This document shows, in pieces, positions 31,748 through 40,922 of a stretch of 64,000 bases of DNA. The notes below the pieces were generated by a model that worked only from the letters and a program-made list of their open reading frames with translations, searched no databases and was not told where the DNA came from. Every line of letters begins with the position of its first letter. Positions within the stretch are counted from its first letter, which is position 1. Made by a program: the position numbers and the translations under genes. The DNA comes from Gryllotalpicola protaetiae. Lineage in GTDB: Bacteria; Actinomycetota; Actinomycetes; Actinomycetales; Microbacteriaceae. Where the stretch lies: NCBI RefSeq assembly GCF_003627055.1, contig NZ_CP032624.1:744001-808000 (forward strand), in the 5' to 3' direction.

Positions 31748-34464
31748 CGCTGCACCCCCTGGTCGCCGATGCTGCGCGTCAGCCGCTTGTTCACCTCGGC
31801 GAGCAGGAAGATGACGATCGCGAGCAGCGCCGACAGCCCCCACTGATGCCAGTCGATGGGGCCCGAGCCGAACCAGTCGTGCATGAACGGCAGATATACG
31901 AACGCGAGCTGCAGCACGATGAGCGCGCCGGCCGAGATGTAGATGACCCTGTTGCCGCGGAACACCGCCAGCGTGAGGCTCGACTGGTCGAGGAAGCGGC
32001 AGCTGAACAGATACGCGAGCTGGCACAGCGCGAGCGTCGTGACCGCGGTCGTCTGCGACTGGGCGAGCGTCTCGCCATAGCCGATCTCGAAATAGAACGT
32101 GAACAGCGTCGCGGCGCCGATGAGCAGCGACACGACGCCGATGCGCACGCCCATGCGGGCGTCGAGCAGCGGCGCGTTCTTGCCGCGCGGCGGCTGGTCC
32201 ATGAGCCCGGGCTCGGCGCCCGCCCCGGCGAGCGAGAGCGACAGGGTCACCGAGGTCGCCATGTTGATCCAGAGCACCTGCACCGGCTCGAGCGGCAGCT
32301 GCGTCGCCCCGACGAGCACCGCGATCAGGATCACGAGGGCCTGCGCGCCGTTCGTCGGCAGCAGGAACAGGATCGACTTGCGGATGTTCGAGTAGATCCG
32401 CCGCCCCTCCTCGACGGCCCGCTCGATGGTCGCGAAGTTGTCGTCGGTGAGCACGAGGTCGGCGGCCTCCTTGGTCGCCTCGGTGCCCTTGAGGCCCATC
32501 GCGACGCCGACGTCGGCCTGCGTCAGCGCCGGCGCGTCGTTGACGCCGTCGCCGGTCATCGCAACGACCTCGCCCTCGTGCTGCAGCGCCGACACGATGC
32601 GGATCTTGTGCTCTGGGCTCGTGCGCGCGTACACGTCGACGTCGGCGGCCATGGCCCGCAGCTCGTCGTCGCTCATCGCCTCGAGCTCGGCGCCGGTGAG
32701 GACGCGCTGTCCTGCGTCCGCGCCAGACGTGATGCCCATCTCGCGCGCGATCGACAGCGCCGTGTCGGGGTGGTCGCCCGTGATCATCTTCACGGCGACG
32801 CCCGCCCGGTGGCTGGTCGCGATCGCGTTGATCGCCTCGGGGCGCGGCGGGTCGACGATGCCGACCACGCCGATGAACTCGAAGCCGCCCGTGAGATCGT
32901 CGTGCGAGAGCGCGCTCTGCGCAGGCGCCGCCCGCCGCCGCGCAGCCGCGAGCACGCGCAGGCCGCGCTGCCCGAGCTCGCTGATCTGCCGCTGCCAGTG
33001 CTCGAGGTCGATCGGCGCGGACGAGCCGTCGGGCTGCGTCTGCGTGCTCGCACGCGGCAGCACGCGGTCTGGCGCACCCTTGAGGAAGACGTATGCCTCC
33101 CCTGCGCCGCCGCGCGCCAGCACCGCCATGTACTTGGTCTCCGAGTCGAACGGCACCTCGGCCTCGCGCCGCCATGCCCCCGCGTCGACCTCTGCCTTGA
33201 GCCCGAGCACCGCGAGCGCCCCCTCCGTGGGCGCTCCGATGATGCGCCAGTCGCCCTCTGCGCCGACGACCCGTGCGTCATTGCACACCGCGACCGCCTC
33301 GGCGAGCGCGAGCAGGTCGGGGTTGGCGGATGCCGCGGCCGGCGCCCCCGCGCGCATGATCGCCCCGACCGGCTCGTAGCCCGTGCCCACGACGTCGTAT
33401 TCGCGCGCCGCGGTGCGCACCGAGCGCGCGGTCATCTCGTTCTTGGTGAGCGTGCCGGTCTTGTCCGAGCAGATCACGGTCACCGAGCCGAGCGCCTCGA
33501 CGGCGGGCAGGCGCCGGGTGATGGCGTTGCGGCGGGCCATCTGCTGCACGCCGAGTGCGAGCGTGATGGTGACCAGCGCGGGCAGCCCCTCCGGAATCGC
33601 GGCGACCGCGAAGCCGATGGCCGCAGACACGACCTCCTGCAGGCCGAAGCCGTGCCAGAAGAATCCGATCGCCGTCATCACGACGGTCATCGCGACGATG
33701 GTCCACGCGATCAGCCGGCCGAAGCGCGCGAGCGCGATCGCGAGCGGCGTCTCGACCGTCTCGACCTCGCTGACGAGGGTCTGGATGTGACCGATCTCGG
33801 TGTTCTCGCCCGTCGCCACGACGACCCCGCGGCCGGTGCCGGCAGCGACCAGCGTGCCGGAGAACATCATCGAGGTGCGGTCGCCGAGCTCAGCGCCGGG
33901 TGCGACGGCCTCGACGAACTTGGTCGCCGGCTCCGCCTCGCCCGTGAGCGCCGACTCGTCGACCTGCAGATTCGCTGCGTCGAGCAGCCTGAGGTCGGCC
34001 GGCACCCGGTCGCCGGCGCGCACGCGCACCACGTCGCCGGGCACGAGCTCCGCGGCATCCGCCTCGATCCAGACGCCGGCGCGCATCACATGCGCCTGCG
34101 TCGACAGCATGCCGCGGATCGCGTTGAGCGCCTGCTCCGCCCGCCCTTCCTGCACGAGCCCGATGACCGCGTTGATGATCGCGACGGCGAGGATCACGGC
34201 GAAGTCGACCCAGTCGCCGATGATCGCCTTCAGCAGCGCCGAGGCGAGAAGCACGTAGATCAGCACGTCTTTGAACTGCAGCAGAACGCGCTTCCACCAC
34301 GGCGCGGGCTTCGGCGGGGTGAGCACATTGCGACCGTGCAGGGCGAGGCGACCGGATGCCTCAGCCGCAGTCAGCCCCGCCTCTGAACCCCCCAATTCGG
34401 CGAGCACTGCGTCGGACGTGGTCGCCCACGGTTCGCGGGTCTGGATCGTTCGATCGAGGTCCAT
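31744..34464 (-). CDS. P-type cation-transporting ATPase (P2, Ca2+/PMCA-like)
   Basis: 906-residue P-type ATPase with the P2 order: actuator loop ALTGEAEP, M4 motif [13 protein letters not shown], phosphorylation site [23 protein letters not shown], hinge [18 protein letters not shown] and four C-terminal helices. PEGLPA and length suggest a Ca2+-type or related cation pump; the ion is not proven. ATG 34464 has CATACT at 34472-34477 seven bases upstream, so it is preferred to ATG 34494 upstream. First gene of the operon with HtrA and MBL genes. Divergent from Usp. Confidence 0.92.
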   Translation of the reverse strand: MDLDRTIQTREPWATTSDAVLAELGGSEAGLTAAEASGRLALHGRNVLTPPKPAPWWKRVLLQFKDVLIYVLLASALLKAIIGDWVDFAVILAVAIINAVIGLVQEGRAEQALNAIRGMLSTQAHVMRAGVWIEADAAELVPGDVVRVRAGDRVPADLRLLDAANLQVDESALTGEAEPATKFVEAVAPGAELGDRTSMMFSGTLVAAGTGRGVVVATGENTEIGHIQTLVSEVETVETPLAIALARFGRLIAWTIVAMTVVMTAIGFFWHGFGLQEVVSAAIGFAVAAIPEGLPALVTITLALGVQQMARRNAITRRLPAVEALGSVTVICSDKTGTLTKNEMTARSVRTAAREYDVVGTGYEPVGAIMRAGAPAAASANPDLLALAEAVAVCNDARVVGAEGDWRIIGAPTEGALAVLGLKAEVDAGAWRREAEVPFDSETKYMAVLARGGAGEAYVFLKGAPDRVLPRASTQTQPDGSSAPIDLEHWQRQISELGQRGLRVLAAARRRAAPAQSALSHDDLTGGFEFIGVVGIVDPPRPEAINAIATSHRAGVAVKMITGDHPDTALSIAREMGITSGADAGQRVLTGAELEAMSDDELRAMAADVDVYARTSPEHKIRIVSALQHEGEVVAMTGDGVNDAPALTQADVGVAMGLKGTEATKEAADLVLTDDNFATIERAVEEGRRIYSNIRKSILFLLPTNGAQALVILIAVLVGATQLPLEPVQVLWINMATSVTLSLSLAGAGAEPGLMDQPPRGKNAPLLDARMGVRIGVVSLLIGAATLFTFYFEIGYGETLAQSQTTAVTTLALCQLAYLFSCRFLDQSSLTLAVFRGNRVIYISAGALIVLQLAFVYLPFMHDWFGSGPIDWHQWGLSALLAIVIFLLAEVNKRLTRSIGDQGVQR

Positions 34465-34548
34465 GGAAATCAGTATGGTTCGCACGGTCGCCATGCGCTA
34501 GACTCGTCTTAGATACAAGACGCGTGGCACGTTGACAGTGAGGATGAG

Positions 34549-35040
34549 ATGAACGAGTACTCCGCCGTGAACCCCGAGATCGTCGTCGGGATCGACGGCT
34601 CCCCAGAGGCCCTCGGCGCGTTGCGCGAGGCACTCCGACTCGCGGACGCTCTCGACGGCAAGGTGCGCGTCATCTGCGCATGGGCCTGGCCGGTCGGGCA
34701 GGGCTTCGTGGCGGGGCCGCCGATCAACTGGAACCCCGAGTCCGACGCGCTCGAGATCCTCGCCACCTCGCTGCGCAAGGTCGAGGTGCCCGCGGGCGTC
34801 GAGGTCACCACCGAGGCGGTCTACGGCGACGCGGCCGAGATCCTGATCGAGGCCAGCCAGCGGGCGTACATGGTGCTGACCGGCAGCACAGGCGCCGGAA
34901 TGGCGCGCGCGCTGTTCCTCGGGTCGGTGAGCACGCGCGTCGCGCAGCGCGCAGCCTGCCCCGTGCTCGTGTGGCGGCCGTCGGCGGTCGGCCTCGCGGC
35001 CGACTCCGCGTTGCGTGAAGAGCTCGCGCTGAACCTCTGA
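34549..35040 (+). CDS. Universal stress protein (UspA family)
   Basis: 163-residue single Usp domain. Begins with IVVGIDGSPEALGALREALR and ends with the ATP-binding signature GSTGAGMARALFLGSVS (G-2x-G-9x-G-S), then RAACPVLVWRP. Nucleotide binding is therefore expected. GAGGATGAG lies before ATG 34549 as Shine-Dalgarno. It is divergent from the P-type ATPase operon, with TAGACT at 34499-34504 as a possible -10 box. A perfect 12-bp hairpin follows the stop. Confidence 0.92.
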   Translation: MNEYSAVNPEIVVGIDGSPEALGALREALRLADALDGKVRVICAWAWPVGQGFVAGPPINWNPESDALEILATSLRKVEVPAGVEVTTEAVYGDAAEILIEASQRAYMVLTGSTGAGMARALFLGSVSTRVAQRAACPVLVWRPSAVGLAADSALREELALNL

Positions 35041-35053
35041 TCGCGAATTGCCA

Positions 35054-35083
35054 GGGGACTGCCGGTTTCAGCCGGCAGTCCCC
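35054..35083 (+). terminator. Hairpin after Usp gene
   Basis: GGGGACTGCCGG, six-base loop TTTCAG, CCGGCAGTCCCC: a perfect 12-bp stem 13 bases after the stop. Downstream bases (CAAGTAGTG) lack a T-run, so it is an atypical but strong candidate terminator. Confidence 0.7.
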
Positions 35084-35103
35084 CAAGTAGTGTTGGGCGC
35101 AGC

Positions 35104-35149
35104 GATCGGCGGTTTGCCTTTTGTGTACACGGCCAGCCGGCCGCCGATC
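35104..35149 (+). other. Possible 5' leader fold of the desaturase gene
   Basis: GATCGGCGG (35104-35112) pairs with CCGCCGATC (35141-35149), enclosing a smaller GGCC/GGCC hairpin and the only A/T-rich stretch (TTTGCCTTTTGTGTACAC). It ends 13 bases before ATG 35163 and its GGGGG Shine-Dalgarno. It may be just the promoter region or an RNA fold that influences translation; evidence is the base pairing only. Confidence 0.3.
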
Positions 35150-35162
35150 AGACGGGGGCCGA

Positions 35163-36281
35163 ATGGCCGCACCAATCACCGCCGCCTCGCTCCTCGAAGG
35201 GCGCATGGGTGCGATCCGCACCACATCGCCCAGAGGCGAGAAGTCCGACCCGGCCGCCTCGTACACGGCCGTCTCTCGCGCGGTGAAGGCTGAGGGGCTG
35301 CTGCGGCGCGCCCGCCTGTTCTACCTGCTGCTCGCGCTCGGGCTGGTCGCGGCGACCGCGGCCGACGTCACCGGCATGGTCCTCATGGGCCGAAGCTGGT
35401 TCCAGCTCATCCTCGCCGGCGTGCTCGGGCTGATCCTCACGCAGTTCGCGTTCCTCGCGCACGAGGCCGCCCACAAGCAGATCCTCACCTCGGGGCCTGC
35501 CAACGACCGGCTCGGCCGGTTCCTCGGCACCTTCGTCATCGGCATGAGCTACGCGTGGTGGCTGAACAAGCACAACCGGCACCACGCCAACCCGAACCAG
35601 CTCGGCAAGGACCCCGACATCGCGTTCGACACGATCTCGTTCACCGAGGAGGACGCTGCGCGTCAAAGGGGCCTGCTCGCGTGGATCACGCGGCGTCAGG
35701 GCTACCTGTTCTTCCCGCTGCTCACCCTCGAGGGCCTCAATCTGCACTGGACGTCGTTCAAGCTGCTCGGCAACCCGGAGCCCGTCAAGCACCGCGCTAC
35801 GGAGATCGCTCTGATCGCCGTGCGTTTCGGGGTGTACCTCGGCCTCCTGTTCTGGTTCCTGCCCCCCGGCATCGCCGGCGCGTTCATCGGCGTGCAGCTC
35901 GCCGTCTTCGGCATCTACATGGGCGCCTCGTTCGCGCCGAACCACAAGGGAATGCCGCTCATCCCGGCATCCGTCAAACTCGACTTCTTCTCGAAGCAGG
36001 TGCTCACCTCGCGCAACGTCTCCGGCGGGTGGTGGGCGACCGCCCTGTTCGGCGGCCTCAACTACCAGGTCGAGCACCATCTGTTCCCGAGCATGGCCCG
36101 TCCGCGACTCGCCCGAGCGAGGCTCATCGTGCGCGAGCACTGCGCAGCCACCGGAGTCCCGTACACTGAGACGACGCTGGTGCAGTCTTACGCCATCGTC
36201 ATCGCCTATCTCAACAGGGTCGGGCTGCAGGCACGGGATCCGTTCGCCTGCCCCGTCATCGCACAGTACCGAGGCGCATAG
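35163..36281 (+). CDS. Acyl-lipid fatty acid desaturase
   Basis: 372-residue membrane di-iron desaturase. Helix pairs near 50-95 and 200-260 flank the three His boxes: HEAAHK, HNRHH and QVEHHLFP. The last box with Gln is typical of front-end type acyl-lipid desaturases. It introduces double bonds into membrane lipid chains, often in the cold, consistent with a cold-shock gene next in line. ATG 35163 follows a GGGGG ribosome site; ATG 35205 is a possible shorter start. Confidence 0.9.
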   Translation: MAAPITAASLLEGRMGAIRTTSPRGEKSDPAASYTAVSRAVKAEGLLRRARLFYLLLALGLVAATAADVTGMVLMGRSWFQLILAGVLGLILTQFAFLAHEAAHKQILTSGPANDRLGRFLGTFVIGMSYAWWLNKHNRHHANPNQLGKDPDIAFDTISFTEEDAARQRGLLAWITRRQGYLFFPLLTLEGLNLHWTSFKLLGNPEPVKHRATEIALIAVRFGVYLGLLFWFLPPGIAGAFIGVQLAVFGIYMGASFAPNHKGMPLIPASVKLDFFSKQVLTSRNVSGGWWATALFGGLNYQVEHHLFPSMARPRLARARLIVREHCAATGVPYTETTLVQSYAIVIAYLNRVGLQARDPFACPVIAQYRGA

Positions 36282-36345
36282 CGCCCCCAGAACTTCCCGC
36301 GGAACCAGACCATCGTCGGTCGGCTCGCGGCTCACGAAACGATTT

Positions 36346-36675
36346 CTGATTTACCTCTTTGCTTCACCGAACACCCCCGACGCGGTTCGACCACTCTGGC
36401 GCCAGGCCGCCCACGACGTTCACGTCGCCACCGTCCTGGGCGAATTCGCGGGCTTCGTCGCGCGGTCCGCGAGCGGATTTCTGCTGCACGATGCGCATTC
36501 AACTCCGCGCGGGGTCTTCCCCAGCCTCGATCTCGCATGCGAGGCTCTGAACAACGATGCCGTCGGCGCTCGCATCAGCACCGCACAGCACGTCCCACTA
36601 CGTCCGCGACGGCGCCGCCGCCGCGGAACGCCGGACCGCAACAGCCGTCCGGGAACACGAAAGAAAGTCGACGAT
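36346..36675 (+). other. Coding-like open frame without a normal start, in frame with cspA
   Basis: From about 36358 to 36590 the frame of cspA reads as credible protein ([54 protein letters not shown]) with high GC at third positions, but no ATG, GTG or TTG starts it and no stop separates it from cspA. CTG 36346 and ATT 36349 are the only unusual candidates. Beyond 36590 it turns Arg-rich. It may be a decayed small gene, a gene with a rare start, or the cspA leader. The rest of the 36282-36675 gap holds no other recognisable element. Confidence 0.4.
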
Positions 36676-36885
36676 ATGGCCACCGGCACCGTCAAATGGT
36701 TCAACTCGGAGAAGGGCTACGGCTTCATCTCCCCCGACGACGGCTCGGCCGACGTCTTCGCCCACTTCTCCGCCATCTCAGGCGGCGGCTTCCGCAACCT
36801 CGAAGAGGGGCAGAAGGTCGAATTCGACACCGAGCGCGGCCAGAAGGGCCCGCAGGCTGCGAACATCCGCCCCGTCCAGGGCTGA
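36676..36885 (+). CDS. cspA: Cold-shock protein CspA
   Basis: 69-residue single cold-shock domain. RNP1 [10 protein letters not shown] and RNP2 DVFAHFSAI are intact, with [14 protein letters not shown] at the start. It binds single-stranded nucleic acid as an RNA chaperone. ATG 36676 lies after GAAAGAAAG. Upstream is a 394-base region that probably serves as promoter and leader. A 16-bp hairpin follows the gene. Confidence 0.97.
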   Translation: MATGTVKWFNSEKGYGFISPDDGSADVFAHFSAISGGGFRNLEEGQKVEFDTERGQKGPQAANIRPVQG

Positions 36886-36898
36886 GCACGCAGCAGGG

Positions 36899-36935
36899 CG
36901 AGTGATCGGCGGGGAATCCCCCCGCCGATCACTCG
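36899..36935 (+). terminator. Perfect 16-bp hairpin after cspA
   Basis: CGAGTGATCGGCGGGG, five-base loop, CCCCGCCGATCACTCG. It begins 14 bases after the cspA stop. Only TAT follows, so there is little U-run, but the stem is very strong. Confidence 0.75.
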
Positions 36936-37054
36936 TATGCGCGACCCCATAGGACTTCCCCGCGTGCAGGTCAAGGGATGTTTTTGGCCCTTTCCCGCCG
37001 CGTACGGTCGACTTCGATTGGCGATACCGGACAAGAGAACAGGGGGTCGCCGCC

Positions 37055-37201
37055 ATGACTCGACCGGACGCCCGTACCCCAGACGTCTGTCCTATCTGCG
37101 GAAGCACCCTCATCGAGCGGGATCACGCGCTGTACTGCCCGAGCTGCGATCTCTTCTACGAAGAGGACGAGCACAGCGAGGACAGCGGTGAAGGCCGCTG
37201 A
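37055..37201 (+). CDS. 48-residue zinc-ribbon protein
   Basis: ATG 37055 to TGA 37199-37201. MTRPDARTPD then VCPICGSTLIERD and YCPSCDLFYEEDE: two CPxC knuckles 16 residues apart, a minimal zinc ribbon, followed by an acidic tail. AGGGGG lies about nine bases upstream as ribosome site. It lies between cspA and the convergent sigma/membrane-partner genes. It could be a small nucleic-acid or protein-binding ribbon; function unknown. Confidence 0.7.
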   Translation: MTRPDARTPDVCPICGSTLIERDHALYCPSCDLFYEEDEHSEDSGEGR

Positions 37202-37210
37202 GTCAGAGCC

Positions 37211-37984
37211 TCAGTGCCCGGCGTTGTACGCATGTTCGGCGGCCTCTCGTGCAGCCTGCAGCGCGGCCTGCTCTGCCTCGCTCGCGGCGTCCGTCGCGGC
37301 CGGGCTCGACTCCGCTGCGAGGCCGCTCAGGCGGTCTGACACGCACTCAGAGCCCTGCGGCAGATCGAGCGCGTCCACGCGGATCGCCACACCGAAGTCC
37401 GGAATGCTCACCACGCTGACGAGCAGCCCCTGACCGGTCGGCGGGTCGGTCGCCCCGAGCTGATAGCCGCGTTCGACGACGTCGTCGGCGTTCATCTGCG
37501 TGATGATCGCGTTCGAGCCGAGCGCGCTCTGCGGATGCTGCCCGAGCCATGACATCGCGCTGGCCGCGCTGAGGCCTGCCACCGTCCAAAAGGACGCGTC
37601 TTCCGAGACGGCGCCGCACACGCTGCCGTCGTTCGCGAACGGCAGCGGCAAGGCATTGTTCGCCCCGGAGTTCGCCCCCGGGCTCGCCCCGGGCGGCAGC
37701 TTCGCCTCGCCGAGCAGCTGGGCCACGGGAAGCCGAACCGGCGAGCGCGTCACCGTGGGCGCACCCGCGATCGGCATCGGCACGGTCTGATTGCCGAGGC
37801 TGCGGAACACCGACACCCCGCCGAACACGGCCGCCACGACGGCGAGCACGATCGCGGTTCCGACGACCACGCGCCACGGCTGGGCGCGCACCGGCGCAGG
37901 CATCCGCCCGTGCTCCGGGTACAGCGCGATCGGGCGCCACCGCGCGTCGTCTCTCAGCGCCTCAAGCCGTTCTTCCGGACCCAT
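37211..37984 (-). CDS. Single-pass membrane protein, putative partner/anti-sigma of the adjacent sigma factor
   Basis: 257-residue protein: cytosolic N-terminus of about 37 residues, one TM helix (VVVGTAIVLAVVAAVFGGVS), and an extracytoplasmic part with a single Cys pair (GSVCGAV and GSECVSD). It overlaps the end of the sigma gene by 23 bases, the usual layout for sigma/anti-sigma pairs. No HxxxCxxC zinc motif is seen, so it is not a ZAS-type anti-sigma; the partner role is inferred from context. Confidence 0.65.
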   Translation of the reverse strand: MGPEERLEALRDDARWRPIALYPEHGRMPAPVRAQPWRVVVGTAIVLAVVAAVFGGVSVFRSLGNQTVPMPIAGAPTVTRSPVRLPVAQLLGEAKLPPGASPGANSGANNALPLPFANDGSVCGAVSEDASFWTVAGLSAASAMSWLGQHPQSALGSNAIITQMNADDVVERGYQLGATDPPTGQGLLVSVVSIPDFGVAIRVDALDLPQGSECVSDRLSGLAAESSPAATDAASEAEQAALQAAREAAEHAYNAGH

Positions 37985-38501
37985 TCAGCTCACCTCCTCG
38001 AATCGGACGCACGTCGGGGTCTGTGCGTTCCCGCAGCTTCGCGAGGCCGCGCGACGCCTGCGAGCGCACCGTCGCCTGCGTGCACCCGAGCACGTGCGCG
38101 ATCTCGCGGTCGTCGAGCTGCTGGTGGTAGCGCAGCACGAGCACGGCCCGCTGCTTCTCGGGCAGCTCCTGCAGCAGCCGGGTGAACTCGAGATCGTCCT
38201 CGAGTCGCAGGAAGCCTGCGTCCGGTCGCCCGAGATCGAGCAGCTCGTCGAGCGGCAGGTGCCTGCGCTTCCGTACGATGTCGATCGCGCGCCGCGTGAC
38301 CGCGGTGCGCAGATAGCCGACCGGCGACTGCTTCGACATCGCGCGCCAGTTCCTGGCGACCGAGATCACGGCGTCCTGCACGGCGTCCTCGGCGTCGGCG
38401 CGGTTGCCGGTCAGCAGATAGGCGAGCCGCGTGAGCCGCTCGCCGTGCTCGGCGAGCAACGAGGTGTACTCCTCGTCAGGCCACTCGAAGCCGGCGCCCA
38501 C
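37962..38501 (-). CDS. SigE-like ECF RNA polymerase sigma factor
   Basis: 179-residue sigma-70 family protein. Region 2 is LTRLAYLLTGNRADAEDAVQDAV, region 4 ELPEKQRAVLVLRYHQQLDD followed by the HTH VLGCTQATVRSQASRGLAKL. The length is normal for the actinobacterial SigE-like group. GTG 38501 is selected because AAAGGGGA sits about five bases upstream; the frame extends 560 codons further but that part is antisense to the histidine kinase. The downstream gene overlaps and likely controls it. Confidence 0.88.
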   Translation of the reverse strand: MGAGFEWPDEEYTSLLAEHGERLTRLAYLLTGNRADAEDAVQDAVISVARNWRAMSKQSPVGYLRTAVTRRAIDIVRKRRHLPLDELLDLGRPDAGFLRLEDDLEFTRLLQELPEKQRAVLVLRYHQQLDDREIAHVLGCTQATVRSQASRGLAKLRERTDPDVRPIRGGELNGSGRTA

Positions 38502-38678
38502 ACGTCCCCTTTCCCCTACGTCTGCAAACAAGAACGGACGGCGGCAGGCATCCGTTGCATCACGCCAAGAATCAATGTGACATGCGGATGCCGCAACTCC
38601 CGCCGCTCCACCGATCGGTGGGTCTCTCGAGCCGATCGGTCGATGCCCGGCCCGGGTGCGCGGACTCAGGCTGAGAGC

Positions 38679-39110
38679 ATGACCCAGACCTCCGTCACTG
38701 CGGGCGGCGCGCTCGCGGCCGCCCGCCGCTCGGCCCTGCACCCCGTGCTGATCCTGCTCACCGCGTTCCTCGCCGTGAGCGTGGCGATGATGGCGTTCCT
38801 CGTCGTCGTGACGGTGTTCATCGCGCCGATCGACATCGCCGTGTGGATCCGCTGCTCGTTCGTGCTCGCCAGCGCGATCGTGCTGCTCGTGTGCGCACGC
38901 GGCGCCGCACGCGGCTCGCGCTCCGCCTGGCTGCGGCTCGCGATCATCGCGCCGGTCATCGTGGTCGCCGTCGTCGTGATCGTCTCGATCCCCGGCTTCC
39001 TTCCCGGGTGGGTGCGCATCGAGCAGGCCGTCTGCGGCGCCCTCGTGCTGCCCGCGGCGGTCATCGCACTGCTGCCGCGCACCCGCGCGCTCTTCCCGCG
39101 CGGAGCGTAG
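38679..39110 (+). CDS. Membrane protein upstream of a two-component system
   Basis: 143-residue protein with four hydrophobic helices (about 20-45, 50-70, 83-105, 115-135). No recognised family. ATG 38679 has CAGGCT at 38667-38672 six bases upstream, a weak leaderless box. Its TAG stop is part of the TAGGGT box of the histidine kinase gene, so expression of the two is tied closely. It may be a sensory partner of the kinase. Confidence 0.6.
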   Translation: MTQTSVTAGGALAAARRSALHPVLILLTAFLAVSVAMMAFLVVVTVFIAPIDIAVWIRCSFVLASAIVLLVCARGAARGSRSAWLRLAIIAPVIVVAVVVIVSIPGFLPGWVRIEQAVCGALVLPAAVIALLPRTRALFPRGA

Positions 39111-39119
39111 GGTCGAGCC

Positions 39120-40229
39120 GTGCCCGTCCCGCACCCGCGCTGGCGTGTCGTCCTCACGGCGACGCCGTACGTCGTGCTCGGCGTGCTGGTGATCTTCTCG
39201 CTGGCGGTGCAGTGGGGGCAGTGGGCGCACCTCGGCCCGTCTCTCGTGCTGTGCGGCGCGGCGGCGCTCTGGGTGCTCGCCCTGCGCGACCTGCCGCTGC
39301 CGTGGCGCGGCAACCGTGTGACAGTCGCGGTGCTCGTCGGCGGAATGATCGTGCTCAACCTGCTGCTCGTGCTGCGCGACGGCTGGTTCGGCTTCCTCAC
39401 CGTCGCGACCTTCTCGTTCGCGTACTCGATGATCGCCTGGCCCTGGGAGTTGCTGCCCGTCGCCGCGACGGCGGTCGTCGCGGGCTGGGCTCAGAGCTCG
39501 GATTTCGGCCACGACCCGGTCGGTGTCTTCGCCACCGCGACGGTGATCGCGCTCAACATCGCCGTCATGTGCGGGCTGTCGTGGGGGCTCAGTCTCGCGC
39601 AGCAGCAGGCGCAGCGCGCGGCGACCGAGGCGGAGCGCTCGCGGCTCGCGCGCGAGATCCACGACACGCTCGCCCAGAGCTTCGCGGGCATCGTGACGCA
39701 GCTGCAGGCGGCGGAGCAGGCAGCCGACGGCGCGGCACGGGCGAGGCATGCGGATGCCGCGCTCGCGCTGGCGCGCGACGGCCTCGCCGAGGCGCGCCGC
39801 TCGGTGCAGGCGCTCCGGCCCGCCGCACTCGACGCCGTGAGGTTGCCCGAGGCCCTCGGGAACGTCGCCCGCGGCTGGTCGGCGCGCACCGGCATTCCCG
39901 TCGACGTCGTCGCGCCCGGCGGCGGCCGCGAGCTGCGCACCGAGACCGAAGTCGCCTTGCTGCGCACCGCGCAGGAGGCGCTCGCGAACGTCGAGCAGCA
40001 CGCCGCCGCGCACCGGGTCGTCCTCGAGCTGCGCACGACGGGCACGCGGGCACGGCTCGAGGTGCGTGACGACGGCTGCGGCTTCGACCAGTCGGCCGCA
40101 CGGGGGCCGACAGTGGGCGGCTACGGCCTCGTCGCCATGCGCGAGCGCATCGAGTCGGTGGCGGGGACGCTCGCGGTCGAGTCGCACCCGGGCCGCGGCA
40201 CGGCGGTGCGTGCCGAGGTGCCCGCGTGA
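39120..40229 (+). CDS. NarL-type two-component sensor histidine kinase
   Basis: 369-residue membrane kinase. About five N-terminal helices, then HisKA_3 with the phospho-acceptor H-box LAREIHDTLAQSFAGIV, and HATPase_c with TAQEALANVEQHA (N-box) and VRDDGCGFD (G1). It phosphorylates the response regulator encoded next. GTG 39120 is preceded by TAGGGT at 39108-39113 with six bases between. Its stop overlaps the regulator start (GTGA). The signal is unknown; DesK/LiaS-like layout. Confidence 0.9.
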   Translation: MPVPHPRWRVVLTATPYVVLGVLVIFSLAVQWGQWAHLGPSLVLCGAAALWVLALRDLPLPWRGNRVTVAVLVGGMIVLNLLLVLRDGWFGFLTVATFSFAYSMIAWPWELLPVAATAVVAGWAQSSDFGHDPVGVFATATVIALNIAVMCGLSWGLSLAQQQAQRAATEAERSRLAREIHDTLAQSFAGIVTQLQAAEQAADGAARARHADAALALARDGLAEARRSVQALRPAALDAVRLPEALGNVARGWSARTGIPVDVVAPGGGRELRTETEVALLRTAQEALANVEQHAAAHRVVLELRTTGTRARLEVRDDGCGFDQSAARGPTVGGYGLVAMRERIESVAGTLAVESHPGRGTAVRAEVPA

Positions 40230-40867
40230 CCGACGCTGCCGCGCCCCTGCGCCTGCTCGTCGTCGACGACCACCCCGTCGTGCGCGACGGCATCGTCGGC
40301 ATGGTCGCGAGCGATCCGGGGGTCGAGGTCGTCGGCGAGGCGTCGGACGGTGCGGAATCCCTACGGCTCGCCCGCGTGCTCGACCCCGATGTCGTTCTCA
40401 TGGACCTGCGCATGCCCGGCATGGACGGCGTGACCGCCATCCGCGAGTTCGATCGGCTCGGCCTGCGCGCGCGCCTCGTCGTGCTGACGACCTACGACGC
40501 CGACGCCGACGTGCTGCCCGCCATCGAGGCGGGCGCGACGGGCTATCTGCTGAAGGATGCGCCGCGCGACGAGCTGCTGCGTGCGATCCGCGCGGCGGCC
40601 GCGGGCGAGGCGGTGCTCGCGCCGTCCGTCGCGTCGCGGCTCGTGAACCGGGTGCGAACGCCTGAGGCATCCGCCCTCACCCCACGCGAGCTCGAGGTGC
40701 TCGCCCTCGTGGCCGGCGGCGCGACGAACCGCGCGGCCGGCGAGCGGCTGCACGTGAGCGAGGCGACGGTGAAGACGCACCTGCTGAGCGTCTACACGAA
40801 GCTGGGCGTCGGCGACCGCGCCGCGGCCGTTGCCGAGGGCTTCCGCCGCGGCCTCCTCGACGACTGA
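40226..40867 (+). CDS. NarL/LuxR-type response regulator
   Basis: 213-residue regulator with receiver domain (VVDDHPVVRDG; phospho-Asp in VVLMDLRMPGMDG; Thr/Lys in VLTTYDADAD and LLKDAP) and LuxR HTH (LTPRELEVLALVAGGATNR, VSEATVKTHLLSVYTKLGV). It overlaps the kinase gene by GTGA, so the two form one unit. Target genes are not identifiable here. Confidence 0.94.
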   Translation: MTDAAAPLRLLVVDDHPVVRDGIVGMVASDPGVEVVGEASDGAESLRLARVLDPDVVLMDLRMPGMDGVTAIREFDRLGLRARLVVLTTYDADADVLPAIEAGATGYLLKDAPRDELLRAIRAAAAGEAVLAPSVASRLVNRVRTPEASALTPRELEVLALVAGGATNRAAGERLHVSEATVKTHLLSVYTKLGVGDRAAAVAEGFRRGLLDD

Positions 40868-40922
40868 CGGCGTGCCCCGAGCCCGCACGGTGGGCTCGGG
40901 CCCGACGCACTAGCGTCGAGGC

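Noticed and set aside
30563-33175. 870-codon frame containing the HtrA protease
   Set aside because: Residues before [11 protein letters not shown] are an out-of-frame reading of the P-type ATPase; the protease starts at ATG 31747 overlapping the ATPase stop.
38570-38590. TGTCACA on the minus strand upstream of the SigE-like gene
   Set aside because: No CGTC 16 bases downstream, so not an ECF41-type promoter.
37962-40187. 741-codon leftward open frame over sigma factor and histidine kinase
   Set aside because: Only its C-terminal 179 residues match a sigma factor, starting at GTG 38501 with a ribosome site; the rest is antisense to the kinase and a membrane protein gene.
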